Source of the DNA: Roseofilum casamattae BLCC-M143 | Lineage (GTDB): Bacteria; Cyanobacteriota; Cyanobacteriia; Cyanobacteriales; Desertifilaceae | Direction: 5' to 3' | NCBI RefSeq assembly: GCF_030068455.1 | Contig: NZ_JAQOSQ010000009.1 | Coordinates: 62,001 to 126,000 of the forward strand | Length of the DNA: 64,000 nt | Shown: piece after piece, positions 41,864 through 51,261 of the stretch | How the letters are laid out: each line of letters opens with the position of its first letter | Position numbering within the stretch: the first letter of the stretch is position 1 | Notes under the pieces: model-generated | What the model was told of the DNA's origin: nothing | Seen by the model: the letters and a program-made list of their open reading frames with translations, nothing else | Database searches by the model: none | Translations under genes and position numbers: made by a program

Positions 41864-44200
41864 TCAGGCTTCAATTACCACGCGCAACCGTCCTTCCTTA
41901 CGCACCACGCGACAAGCTGTCGCTCCATTGGCTTGCTCGAACTCTAAATCGAGGAATGTATTGCCGATTTTCAGGTTCTTCAGGGACAGATATTTCACCG
42001 ATGATGGCAACATGGGGTTGACGATGCGCAGGCAGTTGCCAGGAGTATCCGGCACTAAATTCACGATTAGGTGCAAGAGTTGAAACACCGTACCCGTTGC
42101 CCAAGCTTGGGGAGAACAAGCCACCGGATAGCGTACCGGAGAGCCATTGGGAGTCCGTTCAAAGCCGCAAAAGAGTTCTGGAGGGCGGTTATAGGGTTGC
42201 TCGACGGTCATATCGATCAGGCCTTGGGCAACTTCCAGAGCTTGGTCGGTAAAGTCCATGGCTCGCAATCCGCTGGCAATAATACTAGTATCGTGAGGCC
42301 AAACAGAGCCGATATGATAACCCATGGGGTTATAGGCGGGAGAGTCGCTGCTCAGGGTGCGGATGCCCCAACCGTTGAACATATCCGGTTGGCGCAAACG
42401 GTCGGCTACGGCTTCGGCTTTCTCCTCGGAGAATAAGCCCAAACCCAAACAGTGTCCGGGATTGGAGCTAATGCTATCAACGGCTTGGCGATCGCCATCG
42501 AGGGCTAGGGCAAAAAATCCTTTTTCCGGAAGCCAGAAGTCGGTTTCAAAGCGTTGTTTGAGCAGTTGCGCTTCATTAGCCCAGCGATCGCCCAATTTCT
42601 GCTCCGATTTTACTCGGGCTAGGCGGCTCATCCGCAGTTTCGCCGCATACATATATCCTTGGACTTCCGCCAAAGCGATGGGTCCTTCGGCGAGAGTTCC
42701 GTCAGCAAAGACAATACAATCGGTGGAGTCTTTCCAACCTTGGTTAATCAAGCTGGTGAAGCCTTCCGATAAGGTTCCTTGGTAGGTGAGATAACCGGTT
42801 TTGCCACTATTATTATCGATCCACTCCATGGCTGCGAGGGCGCAGTCCCAATAGCGATCGAGAAATTGGCGATCGCCAGTCCAAGCATAATAGTCGGCAT
42901 ACAGCATCAGCCATAGGGGCGTCGCGTCTACAGTTCCGTAGTAGGGAGTGTGCGGAATCTCGCTGCAGCGGGCCATTTCTCCTCGGCGCAACTCGTGTAG
43001 AATTTTGCCCGGTTCTTCTTCGCGGGCGGGGTTATATTCTTTACCTTGGTATTGAGCGAGAATAGCTAGGGTTTGTCGGGCGATATCTGGATTGAAGATC
43101 AGAGTTTGCATGGCGGCAATAATGGAATCGCGACCGAAGAGAGTCGAATACCAGGGAATGCCAGCGGAGAGAATTTTTCCGTCTCCATCGCCGAAGCTTT
43201 GCATGAGCAGGTAAATGTCTTCTTCCGCGCGCTCGATAATTTGATTGAGAGCGCGGTTGTCGGTAATAATGCGAGTGGAGCGATCGCGCCATTCTTGAAC
43301 TTCTGCCGTTTCTTCGGCGATCGCATCCCTTAAAGTTGCGGGTATGGCCACGTAGGATGCCGGTTCGTCGTTGAGAACCGGTTGCACTTTGTAGCCCAAC
43401 TTCTGAGTTTCATGGCTGTCTAACTCGAATTTCCATAAGGCCGTATAGCCTTTGTAGCCATCGGGTTTGCGATCGTAAAAGGTGATGCGCGATTCGACAA
43501 TCTGTTTGTCCAAACCTTGGTAGGCGAGAATTAAGTCACCCGTGCTGCCCGAGGTTTCGTTAAAGACTAACTCGGTGGTGTCGGGGACATAACGGGCTGG
43601 GGGATGAATCGGCCGCAGGATCGTTCCGGTTTGTTGGCGCACCGAACCGCGAATTTCAAATAAGTCAGCAAAGTCGGCATTGAAGCTCAAGCTTAATTCA
43701 AATTCGATGGGATCTTTACCGTAGTTGGTCAGGGTGAGTTCCTCAAACAATCCTCCCTGCAACACTAAATCTCGTTTTATACTAATGGTTTCTGCATGGA
43801 TATTCGCCACGTAGGGATTGGCACATAAGGCTGAAAGCGCAAATCCTCGGTCGGCGCTGCTGCTCAATAAGATAAGGGGTTCGCCTTCAATTTGCCATTC
43901 TAGGCGACTGAGAAATCGAGTATCTTGACAAAATAATCCTAGACTGGTATTATTTGTCCGTTGCAAGCAGCCCGGAATATTCCCTAAAGTATCGGTAATC
44001 AAAAACAGATCGTTGTTTTTCAGCGTGAGAGTGGGTTGTTGGCGCTCGATACTAGTACAGGGCCATTCCGGAATGGGAACTTGTTTTGCCGGAGCGAAAG
44101 TGCGACCCTTAAATTCTAAGTAGTTATCTCGGATATAGGGCGCGGGAGATGGAGAAGAACTTTCGCTGGTGTGTTGAGTAGAATTAGTGGCATTAAGCAT
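41864..44200 (-). CDS. Amylo-alpha-1,6-glucosidase family protein
   Basis: This 778-residue protein has a bacterial glycogen-debranching N-terminal domain (about 55-330, starting TLKNNDLFLITDTLGNIPG, with TSLGLFCQDTRFLSRLEW). The catalytic alpha/alpha barrel of the MGH/GDE_C class (about 340-735) contains SAGIPWYSTLFGRDSIIAAMQTL, YYGTVDATPLWLMLYADYY and MGYHIGSVWPHDTSIIASGL with the probable acid residues. It probably trims alpha-1,6 or related glucosyl links in glycogen or compatible-solute glycans in the cytoplasm. Length and domain order are normal. It is single, and a region with no gene lies upstream. Confidence 0.88.
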   Translation of the reverse strand: MLNATNSTQHTSESSSPSPAPYIRDNYLEFKGRTFAPAKQVPIPEWPCTSIERQQPTLTLKNNDLFLITDTLGNIPGCLQRTNNTSLGLFCQDTRFLSRLEWQIEGEPLILLSSSADRGFALSALCANPYVANIHAETISIKRDLVLQGGLFEELTLTNYGKDPIEFELSLSFNADFADLFEIRGSVRQQTGTILRPIHPPARYVPDTTELVFNETSGSTGDLILAYQGLDKQIVESRITFYDRKPDGYKGYTALWKFELDSHETQKLGYKVQPVLNDEPASYVAIPATLRDAIAEETAEVQEWRDRSTRIITDNRALNQIIERAEEDIYLLMQSFGDGDGKILSAGIPWYSTLFGRDSIIAAMQTLIFNPDIARQTLAILAQYQGKEYNPAREEEPGKILHELRRGEMARCSEIPHTPYYGTVDATPLWLMLYADYYAWTGDRQFLDRYWDCALAAMEWIDNNSGKTGYLTYQGTLSEGFTSLINQGWKDSTDCIVFADGTLAEGPIALAEVQGYMYAAKLRMSRLARVKSEQKLGDRWANEAQLLKQRFETDFWLPEKGFFALALDGDRQAVDSISSNPGHCLGLGLFSEEKAEAVADRLRQPDMFNGWGIRTLSSDSPAYNPMGYHIGSVWPHDTSIIASGLRAMDFTDQALEVAQGLIDMTVEQPYNRPPELFCGFERTPNGSPVRYPVACSPQAWATGTVFQLLHLIVNLVPDTPGNCLRIVNPMLPSSVKYLSLKNLKIGNTFLDLEFEQANGATACRVVRKEGRLRVVIEA

Positions 44201-44858
44201 GGTTTTGGTGCATTTGAGAATTGAGTAATAGAGGGAGGTTTTCCAAGCTGTTGAGCTGTTGCTATGGATGGTTCGGTATTCTTTTTTTGTATTCGGCTGT
44301 GGAAACGCTGTGGTATGGCGAGTTCGAGATCGCTTTGCCTATTGATGAAACTCTAGTACGGTTCAACCACAATTCATATTCACCCGTTCGAGGACTCTGT
44401 CGGGTTAAGACTGAGTTTGACAGGCGATCGCTCAGTTGCAGGAGGTGGGCAAACCCCTCAGCCTGGTGCGTATGCTTGAAAACAGTAGAAAGAGTGGCAG
44501 CGAGCGCGGCGATCGCATCGCAGTGTTGAGTAGAGCACTTAACCCTTTATTCTAGTGTAGATCCGCAACTCCGGAGTTGACAAAGAAGGAAGAAGCTTGT
44601 CTAACTGTTGAGTGAGGCTCTCCAACAGGATTAATCGATAGTTCTCATGACAAAGGTTTTGTCATAGATGCATCTGGCATCTCCTAATCATCTCACAAAT
44701 GTTAAGAGATTATTTAATTTTACCCGATTGCCATCCCAAAAGGTTTATATTGTACGGATGTAGATTAAATCTCATGTTAGGTTTTAGTTGGCGAAGTAGT
44801 GTTCCGCCATTATATCCTAATGGGATCCATAGATTAACTAAGATTCATTTAAAAAAAG
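44201..44858. other. 658-bp intergenic region, no gene supported
   Basis: A 102-codon plus-strand frame at 44221-44529 has no family likeness and a scrambled composition, so I do not call it. There is a small gacaaag/tttgtc hairpin near 44651. Nothing else is recognisable. Confidence 0.6.
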
Positions 44859-45887
44859 TTAGCTGAGTAATTCTGCGTATGCCGCCTCATACCCATCAAC
44901 CATACGCTTAATGCTGAACGTATTTTCAACATAGCTGCGACAAAACTGGCGATCCAGTTGGCTCACTTTAGGCAAGGCAGCAATGCACTCATCGACATTA
45001 TTACAAACAAATCCCGTTTGGCCATCGGCAATGACTTCCGGAACCGAGCCTTTCGAGATGCCAATGACGGGAGTACCGCTCACCATCGATTCGATCGTGA
45101 CTAAGCCAAAGGGTTCTTTCCAGGTAATTGGAAACAGGGTAGCAATGGCTCTTCCCATGAGTTGATTCTTCATCTGATGGTCTGCTTCTCCGAGAAACTG
45201 GACTTGCTTGCCATCGATATGAGGAGCAACCTCTCGCTGGAAAAACTCCTCGCTGATAAAATCCACTTTACCAGCCATTTTTAGGGGCAGCCCGCTGCGT
45301 TTGGCAATTTCAATGGCTAAATGGGGGCCTTTATCTTCCGACATCTGACCCAGGAATGCCAGATAGGGCGGATCGTCGGGAGTTGGGTAGAACGCAAACG
45401 ACTCGGTGGCGATCGCATTATAGACTGTTGCAATATAGTTTATCCCCAACTCCGGCCGCCGTTGCGCCTGGGAGATGCTAATAAAATTATTATGGCGATG
45501 TTGAATAAAAATCTGTTCGGTCACCGACGTCCAGATATTGTGCAGGGTATGCACGACTGGAGTCGGACTAAACCGAGCGTAGGGTAGAGCCGTATAGTCC
45601 ATGTGAGAGTGAATTATATCGAACTCTTGCGCTTGGGCAAACACCTTGCTCAACTGCATTTGTTCGTAAACGCCATACTCTGCCGGCAAAATTCCTAAAG
45701 GTCGCAATGCTTTCTCGCATCCGGGTTCCAAGCGAGCCAGAGTTTGCGAATCTCCAGTTGCAAATAAGGTTACGTCATGACCCCGACGAACTAACTCGTC
45801 GGTCAATAAATTCACAATTAATTCGGTTCCGCCATAACCTAGAGGAGGAACGCTCTCCCACAATGGAGCTAGTTGCGCGATTTTCAA
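44859..45887 (-). CDS. Glycosyltransferase family 4
   Basis: This 342-residue GT-B enzyme starts MKIAQLAPLWESVPPLGYGGTELIVNLL, the form typical of GT4 proteins in bacterial polysaccharide or glycolipid synthesis. The nucleotide-sugar domain has LAFLGQMSEDKGPHLAIEIA, FPITWKEPFGLVTIESMVSGTPVIG (with the EPFGL motif holding the donor-binding Glu) and GSVPEVIADGQTGFV. There are no membrane helices. The sugar and acceptor are unknown. A short region of dispersed AT-rich repeat lies on its 5' side. Confidence 0.9.
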   Translation of the reverse strand: MKIAQLAPLWESVPPLGYGGTELIVNLLTDELVRRGHDVTLFATGDSQTLARLEPGCEKALRPLGILPAEYGVYEQMQLSKVFAQAQEFDIIHSHMDYTALPYARFSPTPVVHTLHNIWTSVTEQIFIQHRHNNFISISQAQRRPELGINYIATVYNAIATESFAFYPTPDDPPYLAFLGQMSEDKGPHLAIEIAKRSGLPLKMAGKVDFISEEFFQREVAPHIDGKQVQFLGEADHQMKNQLMGRAIATLFPITWKEPFGLVTIESMVSGTPVIGISKGSVPEVIADGQTGFVCNNVDECIAALPKVSQLDRQFCRSYVENTFSIKRMVDGYEAAYAELLS

Positions 45888-45998
45888 GGGTTGTCCTCTT
45901 TCTCTTCTCCCAAAGTATATACCACTGGAGAAGGAGGGAATGGGGTATAGGGAAACTCGATGTTACTTTTCCGTATACCCGTTGTTCGTGGTTAATTG

Positions 45999-46295
45999 TT
46001 AATTGATGTAATACCGTTGTTCTAGCCAGACTCGTACTTCGGCTTCCGAGTCGCAAATAAAGCGTTCGTGGGCGACGGGGTCGTAAATCTGGTAAATCCA
46101 GTTGCCGTGTTTATCTTGCTTTTGATAGATGCGGGGTTCTTCGCTATTCCACCATACAGCAACGAGGTAGTTCCACAGCTTGCGCAAGCGATCGCTCGCC
46201 ATAGCGCGATCGCCAAACGAGCGTACGGTATTCAGTTCAGTTAAGCGGAATTCTGATAAGCCGGAAGTTTTGGAGAGACTGGTGACGTTTTTCAT
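45999..46295 (-). CDS. Small conserved cyanobacterial protein
   Basis: This 98-residue protein begins MKNVTSLSKTSGLSEFRL and ends GNWIYQIYDPVAHERFICDSEAEVRVWLEQRYY. The second half looks like a small beta-rich domain. I recognise only a general likeness to short cyanobacterial hypothetical proteins. There is no signal or membrane part. It marks the left edge of the accessory island: 64 bp upstream of its start begins the decayed duplicate of the regulator 5' region. Confidence 0.6.
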   Translation of the reverse strand: MKNVTSLSKTSGLSEFRLTELNTVRSFGDRAMASDRLRKLWNYLVAVWWNSEEPRIYQKQDKHGNWIYQIYDPVAHERFICDSEAEVRVWLEQRYYIN

Positions 46296-46358
46296 GGAAT
46301 GCTTCCCTCAACGTTGCTGCAATCATTGTCGGGGAAGTTTCTTGAAAAAAACAGATGC

Positions 46359-46482
46359 AATTGAGTAAAATTGTAACCATAACAGTTTAGCTAATTTAAA
46401 CTGTTATGGCAAAAATTCGCGCAACTGTACTGGGTACAACCTCATGAACTTACGATCGCGCGATCGCATAGAAAGCATTAAC
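46359..46482 (+). pseudogene. Decayed duplicate of the MocR operator and gene start
   Basis: This stretch aligns without gaps to 51262-51385, with about 100 of 124 bases identical by eye. It keeps the operator palindrome (CCATAACAGTTTA/TAAACTGTTATGG, 46377-46409), the AACTGTACTGGG half-site and an ATG at 46444. The frame then reads MNLRSRDRIESINNF against [15 protein letters not shown] in the intact gene and stops at TAG (46498-46500). Similarity begins abruptly at 46359. It is a relic left by duplication or insertion. Confidence 0.75.
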
Positions 46483-46625
46483 AACTTCAATATTGTTTAG
46501 ACTGGTTAGTGAAATGGCTATTTTACGTTTCCTACCATCTTCTTTAGGGTCTGGACTTGGTCTTTTAATAAACGATATAACCAGATATTAGAATCAATAA
46601 AGATTGTGCGATCGCTCATTATCAT
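46450..46625 (-). pseudogene. Truncated, frameshifted PIN-domain (VapC-type) toxin relic
   Basis: From an ATG at 46619 (or 46625) the minus strand reads MSDRTIFIDSNIWLYRLLKD, a PIN-domain start with the first catalytic Asp. A one-base shift follows and the frame continues as PSPDPKEDGRKRKIAISLT. Similarity ends near 46497, exactly where the duplicated regulator DNA begins, and the shifted frame stops at 46450. The acidic residues of the rest of the domain are missing, so it cannot be active. A 14-residue antitoxin-like tail (GWSQLTRDEIHERP) precedes it. Confidence 0.6.
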
Positions 46626-46736
46626 TATGGTCTTTCGTGAATTTCATCTCTTGTTAATTGACTCCACCCTCTAATAGATGTAAACTAAATCGAAGCAACG
46701 ATTATTGTAGCTTATCCTGGTGGAATAGACCACCGA

Positions 46737-47300
46737 TTATTCTAATAACCAAGCAAATAAATGGCCTACAGTTAACTCTAATTCTTTGGCAAATCCTGGA
46801 ACAGGTAAAATCAAGTCTGGCTCATCAAAAATCTCGGTTGTTTTGTTTGGAGCATAAACTAAAACAGATTTTTCTTGAGGATTTATCAGCCATCCCATTT
46901 GAGTATCATGTTTTAAAGTATGGAGGATCTTTTTAATAACCTGTGTTTGGCTTTGTTCGGGAGAAAGAATTTCAATCATCCAATCGGGCGAACCTGAAAA
47001 AATATTAGCAACTTCACCATTTTCTTTACGGGAAATCCGACTCCAAGTATAAACAGAAACATCGGGGACAATAGCTCTTCCATCAAAATTACAGCGTAAT
47101 TCAGGAAAAGCACGGGCAATCTTTTTAGATCGGAGTGCTGTATTAATGAATGGTATTAAGTCGCCTTGAATTGCGCTATGCTCTCCCTGTGGCATTGGCT
47201 TTTGAATGATTACTCCATCGATATATTCGCTGGCTGGTTTGGTTTCAGGTTGTTGTAAAAACTCTTCGAGGGTGAGAGATTTAGTTAGAGTGTTTACCAT
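46737..47300 (-). CDS. Uma2 family endonuclease (DUF820)
   Basis: The start is probably the ATG at 47300 (MVNTLTKSLTLEEFLQ), with agg 9 bases upstream; the frame is open to 47345. The 187-residue product matches Uma2, a restriction-endonuclease-like fold that is greatly expanded in cyanobacteria. Visible core elements are EYIDGVIIQKPMPQGEHS at the N-terminus, IVPDVSVY with the catalytic Asp, and DWMIEILSPEQSQTQVIKKI with the Glu and Lys. The cellular role of the family is uncertain. It lies 91 bp downstream of the NACHT gene on the same strand. Confidence 0.88.
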   Translation of the reverse strand: MVNTLTKSLTLEEFLQQPETKPASEYIDGVIIQKPMPQGEHSAIQGDLIPFINTALRSKKIARAFPELRCNFDGRAIVPDVSVYTWSRISRKENGEVANIFSGSPDWMIEILSPEQSQTQVIKKILHTLKHDTQMGWLINPQEKSVLVYAPNKTTEIFDEPDLILPVPGFAKELELTVGHLFAWLLE

Positions 47301-47391
47301 TGAAGATAACCTAGTCATTTTACCGGATTTGATATTAATTGTCATTGTATCCCAAGTGTCAGGCAGAAACCCGCTTTCTTTGATTTCAGCT

Positions 47392-50331
47392 TTATTTGTT
47401 CTGGATTTCCAGTTGGGCGAAGTGTTCTTGTACTAGGCGATGGATAAAGCGGTAACGATTCCCAACTCGTTGTAGAATAAGGCGTTCTGTGCAGTCATCG
47501 AGAAAGTCGGTGATATTCCAAGGCATTTGACCTGTTAATCCCAAATAAATACGCAGAATGTAACGCCTGATTACATGACAACAATCTATGGAAAATGCCG
47601 ATAATAATGCCAAGAAATAAATGTATACAAATACCATCAAACCTAGAGAAAATAATAACATAGCAAAGCTCGGCACAAACAAGGCTATTAATAGTACTTC
47701 TAACAGTTTTTTGGGCAACACAGAAAGATATCCTAGTGACGTCTGTACAAACCAATTCCCATTCGTTACACCATATGACAGAAATAAGCTGAGTAGACTC
47801 GTTGCTATAATGATAAGTGTTTGGTTCTTTTTTTCTGGGCTAAATCTGTAGGACGCATACTTTAGCATTCGATCTATTATTGCAGAATTAAACTTTTTGA
47901 CTTGATATAGCTTTTGAGGAATCTCTCTCTCCGTGTCTAAAAAATTGTTGACTTTAATCTGCAAGGCAAACATAATCCAGTAAATAAGCGAAATAATCCA
48001 TGAGAATCTTAACACATACTCTTGACCTATAATATGATGAACATAGTAAGAGAATTCCACCATAATACCTAGAGCAAACATGGTTGTTAAAACAAGCGAC
48101 CACAACTCCAAATATCGACTTTCTTCAATAATTATAATACTCGTATGTACATACATGATAGCCAGCATTACCCCATTAAATATATTTATTTCTAAAGGGA
48201 TCAAAAATGGGATAATTGGGAAGGATAAAAAAGCCAAAGACAAGGAGATATGATTGATGGTTCGCACGACGATCCATGAGTCTACGAAGTTGAAGTCAAG
48301 CTCTTTGACTCGAAACCCATTATTTTGCCCAATCCCTTTAGCTAACCGGCACAAACAAGATTGACAATACTTAATATATTCAATGTCATTTTTACCTAAC
48401 ATTTTAATTCGATAAATACCAAGTAAATAATTTATAGCCCTTTCTTCCGTATTACAATTTCGCCACTCTTCAACATCAAGCTGTTTGTAGGCAATACTCG
48501 AAATTGCCAAAAACAAAGGTTGACGTATAAAGTTGACAATCTCGATCGAGTCCTTAATACTCGTCCAGAAAGCAGCAAGATCGACAGAATTAAAATAATC
48601 TTGCATTTGCTCTACCGTTAAGTCTTCCAAATATATTGCACTATTTAAGTGCAATATCTCTTCATAGTCTTCATACTCCTCCTGACGACTGCATACGACT
48701 AAATGCAATGGCGAGAACTCACTCTCTAAAAACTGATTAATTGCCCGGACACATTTGGCCTGACGTTCCGGCTTCAATTCATCCAACCCATCCAACAACA
48801 GGACTAACTCCTTCTCCTGGAGCCACTGTTTTCCGAGATCGCGATTCACTCCCTTCAGTTGAGACAAAACCCACTCCTGAATTGAAGGATCGTATTTAGT
48901 CCGCTCCCAGAAATTGGGGAACTTTTGTTTTGTTAATTCTTTCCAATTTGAAAGCTCTAAAATTACTGGGATCGGAGCATTACTATCCTCATCCGCTCGC
49001 TCAATTAAAACTTCAGCTAACTCTAATAATGTTGTGGTTTTCCCGCCTCCTGGTTTACCCAAAATCAAAAACTTACCAGAGATCGCAGGATTATCAAATA
49101 CATCTATAATTGTTGTTTGCGCAGGTAACTGGACGCTTTGTTGCTCTCCTACTTTCACAGACATATCCCAAGGACGCTGTACCTGATGAGGTTGCTGTTC
49201 TTTACCCAAATTCAGTAAAGCCGCCCGGTGTGCTGCCTGGTGTAATGATTGGTTTAAACGCTCTTTTACCTCAGTGCGCATGTCAGATAAGAGTTTCTGA
49301 CGACTGCGATATTCCCGTTTCGATAACTGTCGTCCCCTCGGTTGATTTTGGAGTACCTCGAATTCCTGTCGCATCTCTTGACGGAAATCTGTAACTTCTT
49401 GGTGCAACAGCTCTATGCGTTCCTCTAAAGTTTGTAATAATTTGGTGATGGTGGTTTCCATTACGCCTAACTGTTGGCAAACTTGGGTGAAACCGGAATC
49501 AATATTATCGGAAATCTCTCGGAAAAAATCCTGCTGCTGGGTGACGGTTACCCCTAACTGGGCTTCTGTTTGCTCCAACTGTTGCAGGATTTGGGTTAAT
49601 TTGGCAGGAGTTACCCCTACTTGACTGGTTTGCAGTTGGCTCAGTTGCGCTTTCATCTCCGTCAGTAATTGCAAAATGAACCCAGCAAAGGCAGTCCCAT
49701 CTTGCTGGAAATCTTCTTTCAAGGTTTGCTGCAAGGCTACGAGGAAGGTGGTATGGAGTCGCTCGGCAACGTTTTCCCGCACGTCTGAGGGAAGGAACAA
49801 GCTACCGTTTTTACATGCTGCACTATTGAGATAGTCAAAAATTTCTCCCCATTCCGTCTCCGTGAGTTTGCCTTGTTGGGTGAGACGGCGCTCTTCGGGG
49901 GTGAAGAATTGGTCGAGTTTTCCTGCTTGCAATTCGGGATAGCGTTGCTGGGTTAGTCCTTCTCGGGCCATTTTGACCCAGTTATCTTTAGCGTGCGCGG
50001 CTATTCGTTCTAAATTCCAGCGGATTTTAGGGCGCTGTTGTGTGGCTTCGAGGGCGATGACGGCAGAGATAGCGTTACCGACTGCTCTCATTAAGTCGCG
50101 ATCGCACTTTAAATCTCCATCATCTAAGGATACTCTACCTGAGTTGTTTCCCTGGGTCAGGTCATCAATGGCATTTGCAGTATTCCCCATTGCAACACCG
50201 CCTAAAGCTGTTGCCAAGAGTCCCCAAGTGAGAACTTCTTTAGCGAGCAATGCTGGAAATACTGTGCCACCCAATACAAAGCCACTACAAATGGTTAGTC
50301 TAAAGAGCGATCGCTTAATGCCCATCACCAT
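47392..50331 (-). CDS. NACHT-domain NTPase with C-terminal membrane helices
   Basis: This 979-residue protein is a STAND-type ATPase. A hydrophobic N-terminal segment (about 8-50) is followed by a helical, Gln-rich coiled-coil region (about 200-350). The NACHT domain has Walker A LGKPGGGKTTTLLELAE near residue 420, Walker B ELVLLLDGLDELKPE near 510, and a sensor-like LVVCSRQEEYEDY. The C-terminal third has about eight membrane helices and ends with a short helical segment (GNRYRFIHRLVQEHFAQLE). STAND NTPases sense phage or stress signals and trigger cell death or membrane damage; here the membrane part could be the effector. It has many A+T-rich codons and few HIP1 sites in the C-terminal half, unlike neighbours. 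Two Uma2 genes flank it. Confidence 0.85.
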   Translation of the reverse strand: MVMGIKRSLFRLTICSGFVLGGTVFPALLAKEVLTWGLLATALGGVAMGNTANAIDDLTQGNNSGRVSLDDGDLKCDRDLMRAVGNAISAVIALEATQQRPKIRWNLERIAAHAKDNWVKMAREGLTQQRYPELQAGKLDQFFTPEERRLTQQGKLTETEWGEIFDYLNSAACKNGSLFLPSDVRENVAERLHTTFLVALQQTLKEDFQQDGTAFAGFILQLLTEMKAQLSQLQTSQVGVTPAKLTQILQQLEQTEAQLGVTVTQQQDFFREISDNIDSGFTQVCQQLGVMETTITKLLQTLEERIELLHQEVTDFRQEMRQEFEVLQNQPRGRQLSKREYRSRQKLLSDMRTEVKERLNQSLHQAAHRAALLNLGKEQQPHQVQRPWDMSVKVGEQQSVQLPAQTTIIDVFDNPAISGKFLILGKPGGGKTTTLLELAEVLIERADEDSNAPIPVILELSNWKELTKQKFPNFWERTKYDPSIQEWVLSQLKGVNRDLGKQWLQEKELVLLLDGLDELKPERQAKCVRAINQFLESEFSPLHLVVCSRQEEYEDYEEILHLNSAIYLEDLTVEQMQDYFNSVDLAAFWTSIKDSIEIVNFIRQPLFLAISSIAYKQLDVEEWRNCNTEERAINYLLGIYRIKMLGKNDIEYIKYCQSCLCRLAKGIGQNNGFRVKELDFNFVDSWIVVRTINHISLSLAFLSFPIIPFLIPLEINIFNGVMLAIMYVHTSIIIIEESRYLELWSLVLTTMFALGIMVEFSYYVHHIIGQEYVLRFSWIISLIYWIMFALQIKVNNFLDTEREIPQKLYQVKKFNSAIIDRMLKYASYRFSPEKKNQTLIIIATSLLSLFLSYGVTNGNWFVQTSLGYLSVLPKKLLEVLLIALFVPSFAMLLFSLGLMVFVYIYFLALLSAFSIDCCHVIRRYILRIYLGLTGQMPWNITDFLDDCTERLILQRVGNRYRFIHRLVQEHFAQLEIQNK

Positions 50332-50402
50332 TCCCAGAACACTATCACTATGCTAGCGTTTTTCTTCGTGCAATAGCTCGGTAAGTCACGATCTAAAACA
50401 AC

Positions 50403-50972
50403 TTACTCCGCAAGAACGTCATAATAAATGTCTGTCATTGTTAAGGTCAAACCCACTGAATTTAACTCTAAACTATCATTGGCATCTAAGATTTCTAGAG
50501 ACCAATTTCCAGAGGCATTCCGTCGATAGACTTCGACCTTCATGTCTGTTTGCGAAACGAGAACATATTCCTGTAAGCTGGGTAACGTTTGATAATTTAA
50601 CCGTTTTTCACGCCGATCTAAATTTTGAGTGGAAGGAGAAAGCACTTCTACGATTAAACAAGGACGATTTTTATGATATTTTGCCGTATCTTGTGGGTCG
50701 CAAGTCACCATGACATCGGGATAATAAAAAATATCGGCAGTATCGCGAGCAACGGGTATATTCACCTTCATATCCGACATGAATGTCTTACATCCACTTC
50801 CCCGCAAGCGAATATTTAAGAGACTGGTAATATTGACAGCAATACGATTATGTGCTTCGCTGCCTCCAGACATGGCAAATATCTGACCGCCAAGGTATTC
50901 GTGGCGAATTGGACTCGTTTTTTCTCCTTCAAGGTAGTCTGCTACGGAAATAAATGCTGTGGAAACTTCCAT
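50403..50972 (-). CDS. Uma2 family endonuclease (DUF820)
   Basis: This 189-residue protein is a second Uma2 nuclease-fold protein. The core is RHEYLGGQIFAMSGGSEAHNRIA, YYPDVMVTCDPQDT with the Asp, and PCLIVEVLSPSTQNLDRREKRLNY with the Glu and basic residues. The length is typical. It is only distantly similar to the Uma2 protein at 46737-47300, so the two are not a recent duplication. It lies 71 bp upstream of the NACHT gene on the same strand, within the island bounded by the regulator duplication. The biological role is unknown. Confidence 0.9.
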   Translation of the reverse strand: MEVSTAFISVADYLEGEKTSPIRHEYLGGQIFAMSGGSEAHNRIAVNITSLLNIRLRGSGCKTFMSDMKVNIPVARDTADIFYYPDVMVTCDPQDTAKYHKNRPCLIVEVLSPSTQNLDRREKRLNYQTLPSLQEYVLVSQTDMKVEVYRRNASGNWSLEILDANDSLELNSVGLTLTMTDIYYDVLAE

Positions 50973-51055
50973 TAAATTTCTCCTTATTTTAGCTAAATAG
51001 TGGTTTCTTAATCCACCGCAAAACCTTTATGAGGTCGTACTTCTCGAGAATGAAA

Positions 51056-51220
51056 TCATAAGAGACTGTTTATAAAATGAAAATTACTAGCTTGCGATCG
51101 CATTGAATCTGAGGATGAATGAACCTCTAACAACTGCCACAGGAGTTGCGGGAGCCGATCTTGCAAGGGTCGAATGCGTTCGGCAAGTTCGTCAGGGATG
51201 TTGAGTGTTAATCGGGCCAT
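51056..51220 (-). CDS. Short antitoxin-like ORF, probably truncated
   Basis: A 54-codon frame begins MARLTLNIPDELAERIRPLQDRLPQLLWQLL, which resembles the N-terminus of longer cyanobacterial antitoxin-like proteins (about 110 residues) from memory. After about 33 residues the likeness ends and the frame runs through low-quality sequence (SSSDSMRSQASNFHFINS) to a stop at 51056. No toxin gene lies next to it. I treat it as a decayed gene, but it could still be expressed. Confidence 0.45.
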   Translation of the reverse strand: MARLTLNIPDELAERIRPLQDRLPQLLWQLLEVHSSSDSMRSQASNFHFINSLL

Positions 51221-51261
51221 TCTGGTAAGGGAATAAAGTACATTAATTCTAACCGCTACTT

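Noticed and set aside
44221-44529. 102-codon plus-strand reading frame upstream of the amylo-glucosidase gene
   Set aside because: It has many cysteines, mixed composition, no ribosome site and no likeness to any family I know; it looks like open noise.
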